Part shown: in pieces, positions 8,463 to 17,142 of the stretch
Position numbering within the stretch: the stretch's first letter is position 1
Layout: each line of letters opens with the position of its first letter
Origin: Methanomassiliicoccales archaeon PtaU1.Bin124
Lineage (GTDB): Archaea; Thermoplasmatota; Thermoplasmata; Methanomassiliicoccales; UBA472
Assembly (NCBI GenBank): GCA_002067865.1
Contig: MVRC01000002.1
Span: 1 to 51,426 of the forward strand
Direction of reading: 5' to 3'
Length of the DNA: 51,426 nucleotides
Position numbers and translations under genes: made by a program
The notes under the pieces: model-generated
Database searches by the model: none
Seen by the model: only the letters and a program-made list of their open reading frames with translations
What the model was told of the DNA's origin: nothing

Positions 8463-9203
8463 ATGCGCGTCACCTTCCTAGGCACGAACGGCTGGTACGA
8501 TACAGAAACGGGCAGCACCATCTGCACCCTGATCGAGACCAAGGACCGGTACATCGTCCTGGACGCGGGCAACGGCATCCACCGCCTGGACAAGGCGATG
8601 ACCCGCGGCCTGCCGGTCGACATGTTCCTGAGCCATTTTCATCTCGACCACACCCAAGGCCTGCACATCCTGGTGAAGTTCCTCTTCCTGCCGGAGCTGC
8701 ACATCTATGGACAGCCTGGGACCAAGGAGATGCTGGACCGCCTGGTCAATCTGCCCTTCACCGTGCCGATCGAGAAGCTGCCCTATCCGGCGGACGTGAC
8801 GGAACTGGCGGAGGGACGGCATGACATCGGTTACAAGGTACAATGCCTCCCGCTGGTCCACGCCTCCCCCTGCTTCGGATATCGGTTCGAGATCGAGGGC
8901 AAGGTGATCGCCTATTGCACCGATACTGGCCCATGTGATAACATCATCACGCTGGGGAAGGGGGCGGACCTGATGATCACCGAATGTGCGTTCCGGCCGG
9001 GGGAGACCAGCGCCTCATGGCCTCATCTTAACCCCGAGACGGCCATCGAACTGGCAAAGAAGGCGGGGTGTAAAAAACTGGCCTTGACCCATTTCGATGC
9101 TGCCCGTTGGACCGACCTGAAGATGAGGAAGGATGTCGAGAAGATGAAGGACCATTTCCCTGACCTCATCGTCGGGTATGACAACCATCATTTCGATATC
9201 TGA
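8463..9203 (+). CDS. MBL-fold metallohydrolase, RNase Z-like
   Basis: 246-residue single-domain metallo-beta-lactamase protein. The zinc motif is SHFHLDHTQG (HxHxDH). Further ligands are likely in LVHASPCFGYRF, CTDTGPCDN (second-site Asp) and ALTHFDAARW. The N-terminus VTFLGTNGWYDTETGS resembles RNase Z/phosphodiesterase-type MBL proteins. The RNase Z exosite arm is not evident, so tRNA 3' processing is not assured; a cyclic-phosphodiesterase-like hydrolase is an alternative. A TATA-like CATAAATG at 8432-8439 lies 27 nt before the ATG, so the mRNA may be leaderless. Confidence 0.85.
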   Translation: MRVTFLGTNGWYDTETGSTICTLIETKDRYIVLDAGNGIHRLDKAMTRGLPVDMFLSHFHLDHTQGLHILVKFLFLPELHIYGQPGTKEMLDRLVNLPFTVPIEKLPYPADVTELAEGRHDIGYKVQCLPLVHASPCFGYRFEIEGKVIAYCTDTGPCDNIITLGKGADLMITECAFRPGETSASWPHLNPETAIELAKKAGCKKLALTHFDAARWTDLKMRKDVEKMKDHFPDLIVGYDNHHFDI

Positions 9204-9207
9204 CCGA

Positions 9208-9951
9208 TCACTTCGTATCTACCACGTTCAGCATCTCGTTCTCCAACTGGACCACCTCGTTGGGCGAGAGCGAGGCCGGGTCTGCGGACACAATGAAGAC
9301 CGCCGGTATCATCGTCAGCTCGTCCTTCAACTTCTGCACCATACGCAATACGGCCAGGTAGTCGTTGTTCGAGATGAGGTAGTTGAGCCCGTCCAGCATG
9401 ATGACGATCTGAACGTCCTTGTTGATGCCGACGAACTTCTTCACGGCCGACTGCAGGATCGGCAGGTCGGTGGGCTGAATGTACCACTGCTTCGTCTGCT
9501 CATCACCCAGGTCGTACTTCGTGAGCCAGTAGACGACGCATTCCCCGTTCACCTTGGCCTTGGTGTTCTCCCTCGGGGACCTGGAGATGACCATTCCCTT
9601 GGATCCGGAGGCGATGAGCTGGTTGAAGATGCGGAACGAGGTGGTGGGGAACTTCTCCTTTATGAACAGAGAGCTGCCAGGCGCCACTCCCTTCTCCACC
9701 TCCAATCGCGGGCCGGTGATGTTGATCAGGTCGATGCCGGTCTCCTTGAGTATCTTGCGCTTCCGCATCATGACCTTCTCTGGGATGGCCACCTTCTGGT
9801 TCTTGACGACCAGCAGAAGCTCCGTGGTGGTGAAGGATTTCCTTGTAGCCAGATTGATGACCTCGTCGAACGCTTCGCGTAGGCCAGTCTCATATCCTTT
9901 GATAAACCCCTTGGCCGAAGCCTCCTCGTCCGGCAATCCCATCCTCGCCAC
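9208..9951 (-). CDS. DUF835 domain protein
   Basis: 247-residue soluble protein. Residues from about 95 to the end match the archaeal DUF835 family: GSSLFIKEKFPTTSFRIFNQL, then GMVISRSP, a long variable linker, IVIMLDGLNYLISNN and a closing IFIVSADPASL. The fold is thought to be a degenerate P-loop/RecA-like sheet, as in KaiC relatives, often attached to signalling proteins; no Walker A is visible. The N-terminal 90 residues look helical with a basic stretch (MMRKRKILKETG). The start is GTG 9951, or ATG 9942 (MGLPDEE). Function unknown. It ends 4 nt from the convergent MBL gene. Confidence 0.8.
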   Translation of the reverse strand: MARMGLPDEEASAKGFIKGYETGLREAFDEVINLATRKSFTTTELLLVVKNQKVAIPEKVMMRKRKILKETGIDLINITGPRLEVEKGVAPGSSLFIKEKFPTTSFRIFNQLIASGSKGMVISRSPRENTKAKVNGECVVYWLTKYDLGDEQTKQWYIQPTDLPILQSAVKKFVGINKDVQIVIMLDGLNYLISNNDYLAVLRMVQKLKDELTMIPAVFIVSADPASLSPNEVVQLENEMLNVVDTK

Positions 9952-10039
9952 TCATCATCGTCGCCTGAATTCATTAACTTAATGCACCCACCCTGTGGGA
10001 GTAGAAGCATTATCTACCCGGCTCGGCATCAATCAGCGG

Positions 10040-11539
10040 ATGGGCAAGTACAGGCTGAGGGGCGTGAAGAACACCCCAAAGGTTTTGGAGCGCGACCTTA
10101 TCGAGAACGCCAAGAAGCTGGCGAGGGACCCTGACATGATACTCCCCAAATGTTCGGGGGAGCAGTGCCGCAAATGCCGTTTTGCCAAGGTGGAGAGGAA
10201 GCTCCTCAAGATCAGGGACTATGCGGACAATCCCGATAAATTGATCAAGTTCGCCTCCAAGGGCGATCAGATAGTGCGTGCCTACGCCGCCACCATCTCG
10301 CTCTCGGCGGCAGGGAAGATACCTTTCCTTACATCGGCCCAACTACCGACCGGCGAGGTCTCCTTCGCCGTCCGCGGCACGGTCGACAAGGAGAAGCTCA
10401 TCGGTATGCAGCATTTCGACGACCCTGACCTGCGCCTTTTGATCTATTGGGACATGGCCAGGAAGTATGACCTTCACATCTATGCCACCCAGGACGGGGT
10501 GTTCTGCTCGGCCGACGGGCCGAAGGCGCCCAAGGAGTATGTCGACGAGATGCTCCGCGCCATCGATTTCGACAAGGCGACCCAGGGCTGCGGACATCTG
10601 GACAAGAGCCACATATCGGTAAAATGGGTATCGGCCGGCCTGGACATCAATATCTGCGAGGATTGCGTGGACGAAGAGAACGTCGTTCATGACCTCTCCT
10701 CCCGCATCGCCGCTCCAGACCACACCGATGATTTCAGATCGAACGCGGTCATCAAGTTCAACTGCAAGGCCAAGCAGTGCGGCAAGTGCGACTCGGCCGA
10801 TAGCTATGACGACCTGGGGCAAAAGCACCGCCAGGGCCAGCTTAACGACAAGCAGTTCTTGGCGGAGGCATCGGACCAGAAGCGGCAGCGGCTTCGCGGA
10901 CAGGGAGTGTACGTCCTTGGCTCCGACTGCTTCGGTCAGGAACTGGACCTGTTCCTCGCCAATGTCAAAGGCAGCGAGATCGAGATGAGGGCGCTGTCCT
11001 GCCTGCTGAAGGACAAGAAGATCGGAGTTGTCTCGGACGGCAACGTGGCCAGCAAGATCATCTCGGACCTCTGGCCCGATCATGCCGTATCTCTGCTGAG
11101 CGCCGTAGCCTCTCCCGATGTCGTGGAGAAGATGAAGGGAAGGGACGACCAGGCGGCGTGCGTCGTACTGGCCGAGGCCAGCCGCATGAATGCCGCCAAG
11201 GCGATCGAAGGCTCACTACCGACCTACCGTTCGCTCGGGGACATCGGCCGATTGGCCGATGCCATGGCCAGGGCCTATAAGACGGAAGGGAGGGAGGCGC
11301 TCCTGCGCATCGCCGACAGATCAAAGGGAAAGGACCACCGGTCCAAGTCCGTCTGCTATGCATTCTTCAAGGCAATCGGCGAGACGTCCAAGTCCTGGCA
11401 GTTCAACAAGCAGGAGGCGGACTTTGGCGAGTACCTTAGCCAGTTCGCAAGCATCATGATCCAGGCCAAGGGCAACGAATACGACGACGCGCTGAAGAAC
11501 CTGGTCACCGCATCTGGCGCGAACGAGACCGTGGCCTGA
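10040..11539 (+). CDS. Unrecognised Cys-rich protein, possible metal binder
   Basis: 499-residue soluble protein that I cannot assign. Two similar cysteine knots are visible, CSGEQCRKC near residues 38-46 and CKAKQCGKC near the middle. Between them lie CGH and INICEDC. The pattern suggests structural zinc or an Fe-S cluster, perhaps in two repeated halves. The C-terminal third has no cysteine knots and looks helical and basic. The start was set at ATG 10040 (MGKYRLRGVK), because a TATA-like ATTATCTA lies about 25-30 nt upstream near 10010; the frame remains open to GTG 9995. It converges on taw2, with the stop codons adjacent. Confidence 0.7.
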   Translation: MGKYRLRGVKNTPKVLERDLIENAKKLARDPDMILPKCSGEQCRKCRFAKVERKLLKIRDYADNPDKLIKFASKGDQIVRAYAATISLSAAGKIPFLTSAQLPTGEVSFAVRGTVDKEKLIGMQHFDDPDLRLLIYWDMARKYDLHIYATQDGVFCSADGPKAPKEYVDEMLRAIDFDKATQGCGHLDKSHISVKWVSAGLDINICEDCVDEENVVHDLSSRIAAPDHTDDFRSNAVIKFNCKAKQCGKCDSADSYDDLGQKHRQGQLNDKQFLAEASDQKRQRLRGQGVYVLGSDCFGQELDLFLANVKGSEIEMRALSCLLKDKKIGVVSDGNVASKIISDLWPDHAVSLLSAVASPDVVEKMKGRDDQAACVVLAEASRMNAAKAIEGSLPTYRSLGDIGRLADAMARAYKTEGREALLRIADRSKGKDHRSKSVCYAFFKAIGETSKSWQFNKQEADFGEYLSQFASIMIQAKGNEYDDALKNLVTASGANETVA

Positions 11540-12562
11540 TCAGTCCAGCACGCGGAAGTCGACCACCAGGTGCTCCCTGCATGGCCCATATGATTTGATG
11601 CTATGCCAGCCCACAACCTCATATTTTCTGCATGCGCAAGCGTTCCTGATAGCATCCAGTAGCTTCCCTGGGATCTCTTCGACCCCGGCAACATCGTGAT
11701 AGTGGACGATGCCTCCGGGACGGACGAGCTGGAGCGCCTTGGGCAGGAACTGTTCGGTCGTGCCAACGTAACCCATTAGGACACGGTCGGCGAAACGCTC
11801 CCCCGGCAGGTCACGATTGTCCCCCAGGACCGGTCTTATCACATCATCCAGTCCGTTCAACCTCACGTTGTCGCACAGAAAACGATGGGACACGGGATTG
11901 ATCTCGCAGGCGATTACCTCCTTGGCGTGGGCCCTCTTGGCCAATGGCAACGTGAAGTATCCTATGCCCGCGAACATGTCCACCACGGTCTCTCCCCTGC
12001 AGTCCAGTGCGGCCATGCGTCTCTTCTCTTCGAAGTTGCCGGAGGAGAACATCACCTGGGTAGGGTCTAGTTTGTAGAAGATGCCGCCTTCAGGGTGCAC
12101 CGTCACAGTGTCAGTGCCATACAGGAGCCTGGTGGCAGGCCTTCTCGTCACTCCAGATATGACGCCGACCTCTTGCACCACCGCCTTGGCGTTCAGCTCC
12201 TTCGCATATGCCTCGGCGATCGTGGGGCCATATGGTTCCAGCTCCGCCGGCAGCCTGAAAATGATCACGTTCCCGAGCATCTCCCACTTCTCCGGCAGGA
12301 TGGAGAGCAGGCTGTCGTCCAGGTCCAGCATACCCCTGATATTGCGCATGGGCTTCCGGAATGTCTCCCTGGGGGCGGGGTCCTCTTCCACCAGTTCGAA
12401 TTTGGAGAATTCCGCCGGGACCTCTCCTTCGTGGAGCGGGATCAGTATCCATTCGTCCCTATCCAGGATGCATCGTTCCTTCACGACCATGCCCTGCCGG
12501 TTCAGCTTCTCCCTGACCTGCTCGGCCATGTCCCTTGGAACCTTGATGCAGCGCATGCTCAC
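11540..12562 (-). CDS. taw2: Taw2-type tRNA(Phe) aminocarboxypropyltransferase
   Basis: 340-residue class I SAM-dependent enzyme of the Trm5/Taw2 family. It probably transfers the 3-amino-3-carboxypropyl group of SAM to 4-demethylwyosine at position 37 of tRNA-Phe. The Rossmann motif VVDMFAGIGYFTLPLAKRA, the acidic loop ACEINPVSH and DRVLMGYVGTTEQFLPKAL are visible. The GYVGTT segment distinguishes Taw2 from Trm5, which has an NLP-type motif there. An N-terminal domain of about 170 residues includes GVTRRPATRLLYG. GTG 12562 overlaps the upstream stop by 4 nt, while ATG 12556 follows GAGGTGA closely. Translational coupling to the reductase gene is likely. Confidence 0.85.
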   Translation of the reverse strand: MSMRCIKVPRDMAEQVREKLNRQGMVVKERCILDRDEWILIPLHEGEVPAEFSKFELVEEDPAPRETFRKPMRNIRGMLDLDDSLLSILPEKWEMLGNVIIFRLPAELEPYGPTIAEAYAKELNAKAVVQEVGVISGVTRRPATRLLYGTDTVTVHPEGGIFYKLDPTQVMFSSGNFEEKRRMAALDCRGETVVDMFAGIGYFTLPLAKRAHAKEVIACEINPVSHRFLCDNVRLNGLDDVIRPVLGDNRDLPGERFADRVLMGYVGTTEQFLPKALQLVRPGGIVHYHDVAGVEEIPGKLLDAIRNACACRKYEVVGWHSIKSYGPCREHLVVDFRVLD

Positions 12563-13713
12563 CTCGAGAACATCGATGCCAGTAACTGCGGGGCGAATCG
12601 CATCAGCCCTGGTGCAGCGCCCAAAAGGTCCCTGGCGATGGCCGTCGGGTGATCGATGTCACCTTTCGACAATACTCCTCTGGCCTCCTCGGTGTCCATC
12701 AGCCTTCCCGCCAGGTCCAATGCATCATCGTCCATGCGGAGGAACGCCTTTCGAACCCTGTACCCCCGGTCCAGCCCCTTGCCCAGCTCGGCCTTCCAGG
12801 CCTTCTCATAACGTCGCAGGTAGTTGGTCGAAAGGTCATCTGCTTCTAACGCATCAGATGCTACCTTTCCGGCCATCCCCGCCGCCGTAAGACCGGGATA
12901 AAGGCCTCCCCCACTGATCGGCTTGACCTGCCCGGCCGCATCCCCCACTATCATGACGTTATCGGCGACGGTCGACCTGACCATTCCGATCGGTACGATG
13001 CCCGAATAAAGCCTGACCCGCTTGTCATTCTCGTGCCCGGCCAGTTTGATCAATCGTTTGAGATATGCGCTTGGCGTCCCATCGGCCACGCACAATCCGA
13101 CCCTGGTCCTATCCCCGCAAGGGATGCGCCAGGCGAAAAACCCTGGGGCGATTTCCCGTCCCAGCCAGACATCGACGGCCTGCTGGTCCTCCATGCTCCG
13201 TTCCAGGTCCACCTGGATGCCCCTGACATATTCTCGGGGCGGACTCAGCCCGGCCTCCTGTCCCAATCGGGACCTGTAACCGTCGGCACCTATCGCCAGG
13301 CGGGCGGTCATCTCCTTACCGTCCTCCAACCGCAGGACCATGCCAGTGGCCGTGCGCCTCAGATGCAGGAACCTATGCCCGGTGAGACATTCCGCCCCGT
13401 TGGCAAGGGCCTGGTCCAGGCAGCTCTCATCGAAGCGGCGCCTGTCCACCACATATGCCTTCGTCTCCTCCCCCTTCAAGCGCATCTCCCGGCCAGATGG
13501 GAAATGGATGACCGCACCATCGATCCTGTTGATGATGGCCGCGTTGGCCTTGCCCATCTCGACCACCCTCGGGGCGATGAGACCGGCGCACTGCTCCGGG
13601 ACGCCCACCCTCTCATGCTCCTCCAGCACGACCTTATGGACGGAACGGGACATGTTGGCGGCGGTGAAGCAGCCCACTGGCCCTCCACCTACCACGGCAA
13701 CGTCGCAGCGCAT
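12559..13713 (-). CDS. Geranylgeranyl reductase family flavoprotein
   Basis: 384-residue FAD-dependent oxidoreductase of the digeranylgeranylglycerophospholipid reductase family, which saturates the isoprenoid chains of archaeal membrane lipids. The N-terminal dinucleotide-binding loop is VAVVGGGPVGCFTAA (5-19). The family Cys motif appears as GVPEQCAGLI. The second FAD motif is MIVGDAAGQVKPISGGGLYPGLTAAG. Length is close to the typical 390-400. The substrate could also be a quinone or another prenyl lipid. A TATA-like AATATAAC near 13736-13744 suits a nearly leaderless start at 13713. Taw2 follows with a 4-nt overlap; no functional link is obvious. Confidence 0.85.
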   Translation of the reverse strand: MRCDVAVVGGGPVGCFTAANMSRSVHKVVLEEHERVGVPEQCAGLIAPRVVEMGKANAAIINRIDGAVIHFPSGREMRLKGEETKAYVVDRRRFDESCLDQALANGAECLTGHRFLHLRRTATGMVLRLEDGKEMTARLAIGADGYRSRLGQEAGLSPPREYVRGIQVDLERSMEDQQAVDVWLGREIAPGFFAWRIPCGDRTRVGLCVADGTPSAYLKRLIKLAGHENDKRVRLYSGIVPIGMVRSTVADNVMIVGDAAGQVKPISGGGLYPGLTAAGMAGKVASDALEADDLSTNYLRRYEKAWKAELGKGLDRGYRVRKAFLRMDDDALDLAGRLMDTEEARGVLSKGDIDHPTAIARDLLGAAPGLMRFAPQLLASMFSR

Positions 13714-13804
13714 GGCTGAGGAATCCCCCTGGGCGTTATATTTGTTGCCACGGCCCTTCGGGCCGGGACGATGAAAAATAAGAGAACGAAAGGGGTTTGG
13801 CAGG

Positions 13805-14452
13805 TCACTTCTTGGCGACCTTCTCCCAGTCCTTCAGGAACCGCTCGATGCCGCTGTCGGTCAGCGGGTGGCGGAACATCTTCTTCAGGACGTCGAACGG
13901 GATGGTGGCGACATCTGCGCCCATGCGCGCGGCCTCGGTCACATGGATGGGGTCGCGGACGCTGGCCACGATGACCTCGGTCTCGAAGCCATAGTTCTCG
14001 AAGATGTCCATGATCTCGGCGATCAGTTCCATGCCGTTCTGCCCGACATCATCCAGCCTTCCAACGAAGGGGGAGACATAGGCCGCGCCGGCCTTGGCGG
14101 CCAGCAATGCCTGGTTGGCGGAGAAGATGAGCGTTACGTTGACGCGGATGCCTTCGGCGGCCAGCATCTTGGTGGCCTTCAGGCCCTCCTCGTTCATCGG
14201 GATCTTGACCACGATGTTCTTGTTGACAGCTGCCAGCTTCTTGGCCTCTGGCACGATGTCCACGGCCTTGGTCGATACCGCCTCGACGCTGATGGGGCCG
14301 TCCACCACGGCACAGATCTCCTTCACGATCTGGGAGAAGTCCTTGCCCTCCTTGGCCACGAGGGATGGGTTGGTGGTGACTCCATCCAGTATGCCCCAGC
14401 TGTTCACTTCCTTGATCTGCTCGATGTTTGCCGTGTCGATGAATATCTTCAT
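13805..14452 (-). CDS. tal: Small transaldolase / fructose-6-phosphate aldolase family
   Basis: 215-residue class I aldolase of the short transaldolase type (TalC/FSA). The Schiff-base Lys is K83 in NIVVKIPM. Substrate-site motifs include [14 protein letters not shown] near 23-36, [11 protein letters not shown] and SPFVGRLDD. It moves dihydroxyacetone units between sugar phosphates in the non-oxidative pentose phosphate pathway. Its ATG overlaps the stop of the transketolase C-subunit by 4 nt (14449-14452), making it the third gene of a sugar-phosphate operon. Genuine transaldolase rather than FSA activity is inferred from this context. Confidence 0.95.
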   Translation of the reverse strand: MKIFIDTANIEQIKEVNSWGILDGVTTNPSLVAKEGKDFSQIVKEICAVVDGPISVEAVSTKAVDIVPEAKKLAAVNKNIVVKIPMNEEGLKATKMLAAEGIRVNVTLIFSANQALLAAKAGAAYVSPFVGRLDDVGQNGMELIAEIMDIFENYGFETEVIVASVRDPIHVTEAARMGADVATIPFDVLKKMFRHPLTDSGIERFLKDWEKVAKK

Positions 14453-15396
14453 TTCCTGCGCCTCCGCATGGCCGACCTGGCAGCTTGAACGATGTTGTCT
14501 GCCGTCAGCCCGTACTTGATCATGAGTTCCTCGCTCTCGCCAGACTCGCCGAACACGTCCTCCATGCCGACGATCTCGATGGGCACGTCCGACCTCTCCG
14601 CCAGGAACATGGCCACCGCCGCGCCCATGCCGGTGTAGCGGTTGTGCTCCTCAGCGGTGACGATGGCACCGGTGTCCTTGGCGGCCTTGAGCAACGTCTC
14701 CTCGTCCAAGGGCTTGATGGTGGCCAGGTCGATGACCCTGGCCGAAACGCCTTCCTTCTCCAGGCTCTCTGCCGCCTCCAGGCAAGCGGCGACCATCTGG
14801 CCGCATCCGACCAGGGTGACATCGCTGCCGTCGCGCAGGGTGGTCGCCTTTCCGACCATGAACTTGGAGTTCGGGTCCGTGATGATCGGCACGTCCGATC
14901 TTCCCATGCGCATGTAGCATGGCCCTTTGATATCCGCGATCGCCATGACTGCGTTGAACGTCTCCGGCCCGTCCGCCGGCGCCAGCACCGTCATGTTCGG
15001 CAGCGTGCGCATGATGGCGATGTCCTCCATGGTCTGGTGGGAGGCGCCATCCGGTCCGACGGATATGCCCGCGTGGGTGGCGACGATCTTGACATTGAGC
15101 TTTGGATATGCAATGGACTGCCTGATCTGGTCCAGGCATCTTCCGGTGGCGAACACCGCGAAACTGGAGGCGAAGACGGTCTTGCCGCTGGCAGCCAGTC
15201 CTGCGGCCGTTCCCATCATGTTCTGTTCGGCGATGCCGCAGTTGATGAACCTGTCCGGGTAGGCCTTGGCGAAGTCCACCGTGCGGGTGCTGCCGGAAAG
15301 GTCCGCGTCCAGTACGATCACGTCGGGGCGCCTCTTGCCCAGCTCCACCAGGGCCCTACCGTACTCCTTGCGCTGCTGCGCCATCTGCCACTTCAA
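14449..15396 (-). CDS. Transketolase, C-terminal subunit
   Basis: 315-residue pyrimidine-binding plus C-terminal domain half of a split transketolase. Recognisable elements are the cofactor Glu region [60 protein letters not shown] and the C-terminal domain from about residue 190 ([18 protein letters not shown]). Archaea and some bacteria encode transketolase as two chains; this one pairs with the gene immediately upstream (4-nt overlap). The same fold is shared with the DXS and E1 beta families, but the flanking N-subunit and transaldolase support transketolase. Confidence 0.93.
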   Translation of the reverse strand: MKWQMAQQRKEYGRALVELGKRRPDVIVLDADLSGSTRTVDFAKAYPDRFINCGIAEQNMMGTAAGLAASGKTVFASSFAVFATGRCLDQIRQSIAYPKLNVKIVATHAGISVGPDGASHQTMEDIAIMRTLPNMTVLAPADGPETFNAVMAIADIKGPCYMRMGRSDVPIITDPNSKFMVGKATTLRDGSDVTLVGCGQMVAACLEAAESLEKEGVSARVIDLATIKPLDEETLLKAAKDTGAIVTAEEHNRYTGMGAAVAMFLAERSDVPIEIVGMEDVFGESGESEELMIKYGLTADNIVQAARSAMRRRRK

Positions 15397-16238
15397 TCTA
15401 TCTCCCCCAGTTCGCGCAAGGCCTTCTCGGTCTCTTCTTTATTGGATGATTTTCCGTGGAAACCAACGTTGTTCTCCATGAACGAAACGCCCTTGCCCTT
15501 TACGGTCTTGGCGATGATAACGCTCGGGCCTCCCTTGTGCCTCTTGGCCTCATCCAGGCCGTCCAGCACCTGGGCCATGTCATTGCCGTTTATCTCGATG
15601 ACGTTCCATCCGAACGCCCTCCACTTGTCGGCCAGCGGCTCGATCGACATGACCTTCTCGGTCGGGCCGTCGATCTGCAGGCCGTTCCTGTCCACAATGC
15701 AGGTGATGTTGTCCAGCTTGTAGTGGGCGCCGAGCATGGCCGCCTCCCAGATCTGGCCCTCCTCCATCTCGCCATCCCCGCAGAGGCAGTACACATGGTA
15801 GTCCTTCTTGTCGATGCGGCCGGCCAGAGCCATGCCATTGGCGATGCTCAAGCCCTGTCCCAGCGAACCGGTGGACATCTCCACCCCGGGGGTCTTGGTG
15901 CGGCAGGGATGGCCTTGCAGCCTGCAGCTCACCTTGCGCAGGGTGATCAGCTCTTCCACCGGGAAGTAGCCGGACTCGGCCAGGGCCGCATAGTAAACGG
16001 GGGCGCAGTGCCCCTTGGAAAGCACAAAACGATCACGGTCAGCCCATTCCAGGTCCTCCGGGCGGTGCCGCATGACCTTGAAGAACAATGCGGTGACGAT
16101 ATCGGCGGCCGAAAGGGATCCGCCAGGATGGCCAGAACCTGCAGCGTAGGTCATTTTTATGACATGGCGCCTGAGCAGGTTGGCCTTCACCTCGAGCATC
16201 TTTATCATTTCAGGGTCATAAGAGGGCAGGAACAACAC
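15393..16238 (-). CDS. Transketolase, N-terminal (TPP-binding) subunit
   Basis: 281-residue half containing the thiamine diphosphate-binding domain. Visible are AAGSGHPGGSLS, LSKGHCAPVYYAALAE, GSLGQGLSIANGMAL and the TPP/Mg motif GDGEMEEGQIWEAAMLGAHYKLDN. It joins the next gene's product to transfer two-carbon units. The open frame starts at GTG 16238, but homologs usually begin close to MIKMLEVKANLLRR, so ATG 16208 or 16199 may be the true start. A TATA box (TTATA at 16278-16282, read on the minus strand) favours transcription beginning near 16255. First gene of the three-gene operon. Confidence 0.93.
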   Translation of the reverse strand: MLFLPSYDPEMIKMLEVKANLLRRHVIKMTYAAGSGHPGGSLSAADIVTALFFKVMRHRPEDLEWADRDRFVLSKGHCAPVYYAALAESGYFPVEELITLRKVSCRLQGHPCRTKTPGVEMSTGSLGQGLSIANGMALAGRIDKKDYHVYCLCGDGEMEEGQIWEAAMLGAHYKLDNITCIVDRNGLQIDGPTEKVMSIEPLADKWRAFGWNVIEINGNDMAQVLDGLDEAKRHKGGPSVIIAKTVKGKGVSFMENNVGFHGKSSNKEETEKALRELGEID

Positions 16239-16318
16239 CTCGGTTAGGATGGGAGTTGGACAATAATCTGGGAACGGTTATAAGGGTTTTGGAATAACAT
16301 CTGGTCCGCGGACACAGG

Positions 16319-16326
16319 TTTATAAG
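16319..16326 (+). promoter_or_regulatory. TATA box of the HD-domain gene
   Basis: TTTATAAG ends 25 nt before the ATG at 16351, the spacing expected for a leaderless archaeal transcript. The region 16239-16350 is a divergent promoter; a second TATA at 16278-16282 serves the transketolase operon on the other strand. Confidence 0.6.
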
Positions 16327-16350
16327 ATTCAGACATGCGTATCTGCCCTC

Positions 16351-17127
16351 ATGGCCATAGTCGTCGAGCCGGCCCATAAAGGCAACGAGCGATTGTGCAA
16401 GGTGGTGGACCGCCTTAATGCGGATATCGAGGTCAGGACCTACTGGAAGGCTTCAAACATCACCGCCATCGACAGGATGGGATACAATGACCATGGGCCC
16501 ACGCATGTCCGCATCGTCACCAAGACCGCCATGAAGCTGCTGGACCTCCTTGTGGAGTCGGGAATGCAGCCGGGCGTGGTCAAGGACTATGGCATGACGT
16601 TCCAGGACGCCCAAGTGGTCGTCATGCTGGGTTCGGCGCTCCATGATATCGGCCACGCCGTCCACCGGGAGAAGCACGAGGACTTCTCCGTTTCATTGGC
16701 GCCTCCCATCATCCACCGTCTCCTGGAAGGAATCTACGACGAGGAGCATACGGCCATCATGACCGCGGAGATACTGCATGCCATACTGGCGCACCGCGAG
16801 GACATCAGACCTTTGACCCTGGAAGGCTCAGTGGTGAGGGTCGCGGACGCTCTGGACATGGAAAAGGGCAGGGCCAGGATACCATTCCAATCCGGCAGCG
16901 TGAACATCCACTCCGTATCGGCCCTGGCCATCGACAAGGTCCGGGTGAAGAAGGGAACGGAGCGGCCGATCCTGATCGAGATCGAGATGAACAACTCCGC
17001 CGGCATATTCCAGATCGATGAGCTTCTAAAGGATAAGATCGAGCGTTCCGGCATACGGGACAAGCTTACGATCGTGACGCATGTCCCCAAGGAAGAGAAG
17101 AGGATCGTGGAATGCCTGCAGCTTTGA
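16351..17127 (+). CDS. HD-domain metal-dependent phosphohydrolase
   Basis: 258-residue protein with an HD-type hydrolase fold. The metal ligands are visible as NDHGPTHVR (first His), ALHDIGH (the HD pair) and VADALD (distal Asp). LAHRED supplies another possible ligand. After about residue 175 a C-terminal beta-rich region follows (VNIHSVSALAIDKVRVKKG). Related archaeal proteins are annotated as HD phosphohydrolases without a known substrate; nucleotide hydrolysis is plausible but not shown. It is a single gene with its own TATA box, and its end converges on the sensor kinase gene 15 nt away. Confidence 0.88.
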   Translation: MAIVVEPAHKGNERLCKVVDRLNADIEVRTYWKASNITAIDRMGYNDHGPTHVRIVTKTAMKLLDLLVESGMQPGVVKDYGMTFQDAQVVVMLGSALHDIGHAVHREKHEDFSVSLAPPIIHRLLEGIYDEEHTAIMTAEILHAILAHREDIRPLTLEGSVVRVADALDMEKGRARIPFQSGSVNIHSVSALAIDKVRVKKGTERPILIEIEMNNSAGIFQIDELLKDKIERSGIRDKLTIVTHVPKEEKRIVECLQL

Positions 17128-17142
17128 GCCAGTAAAAAGCGA

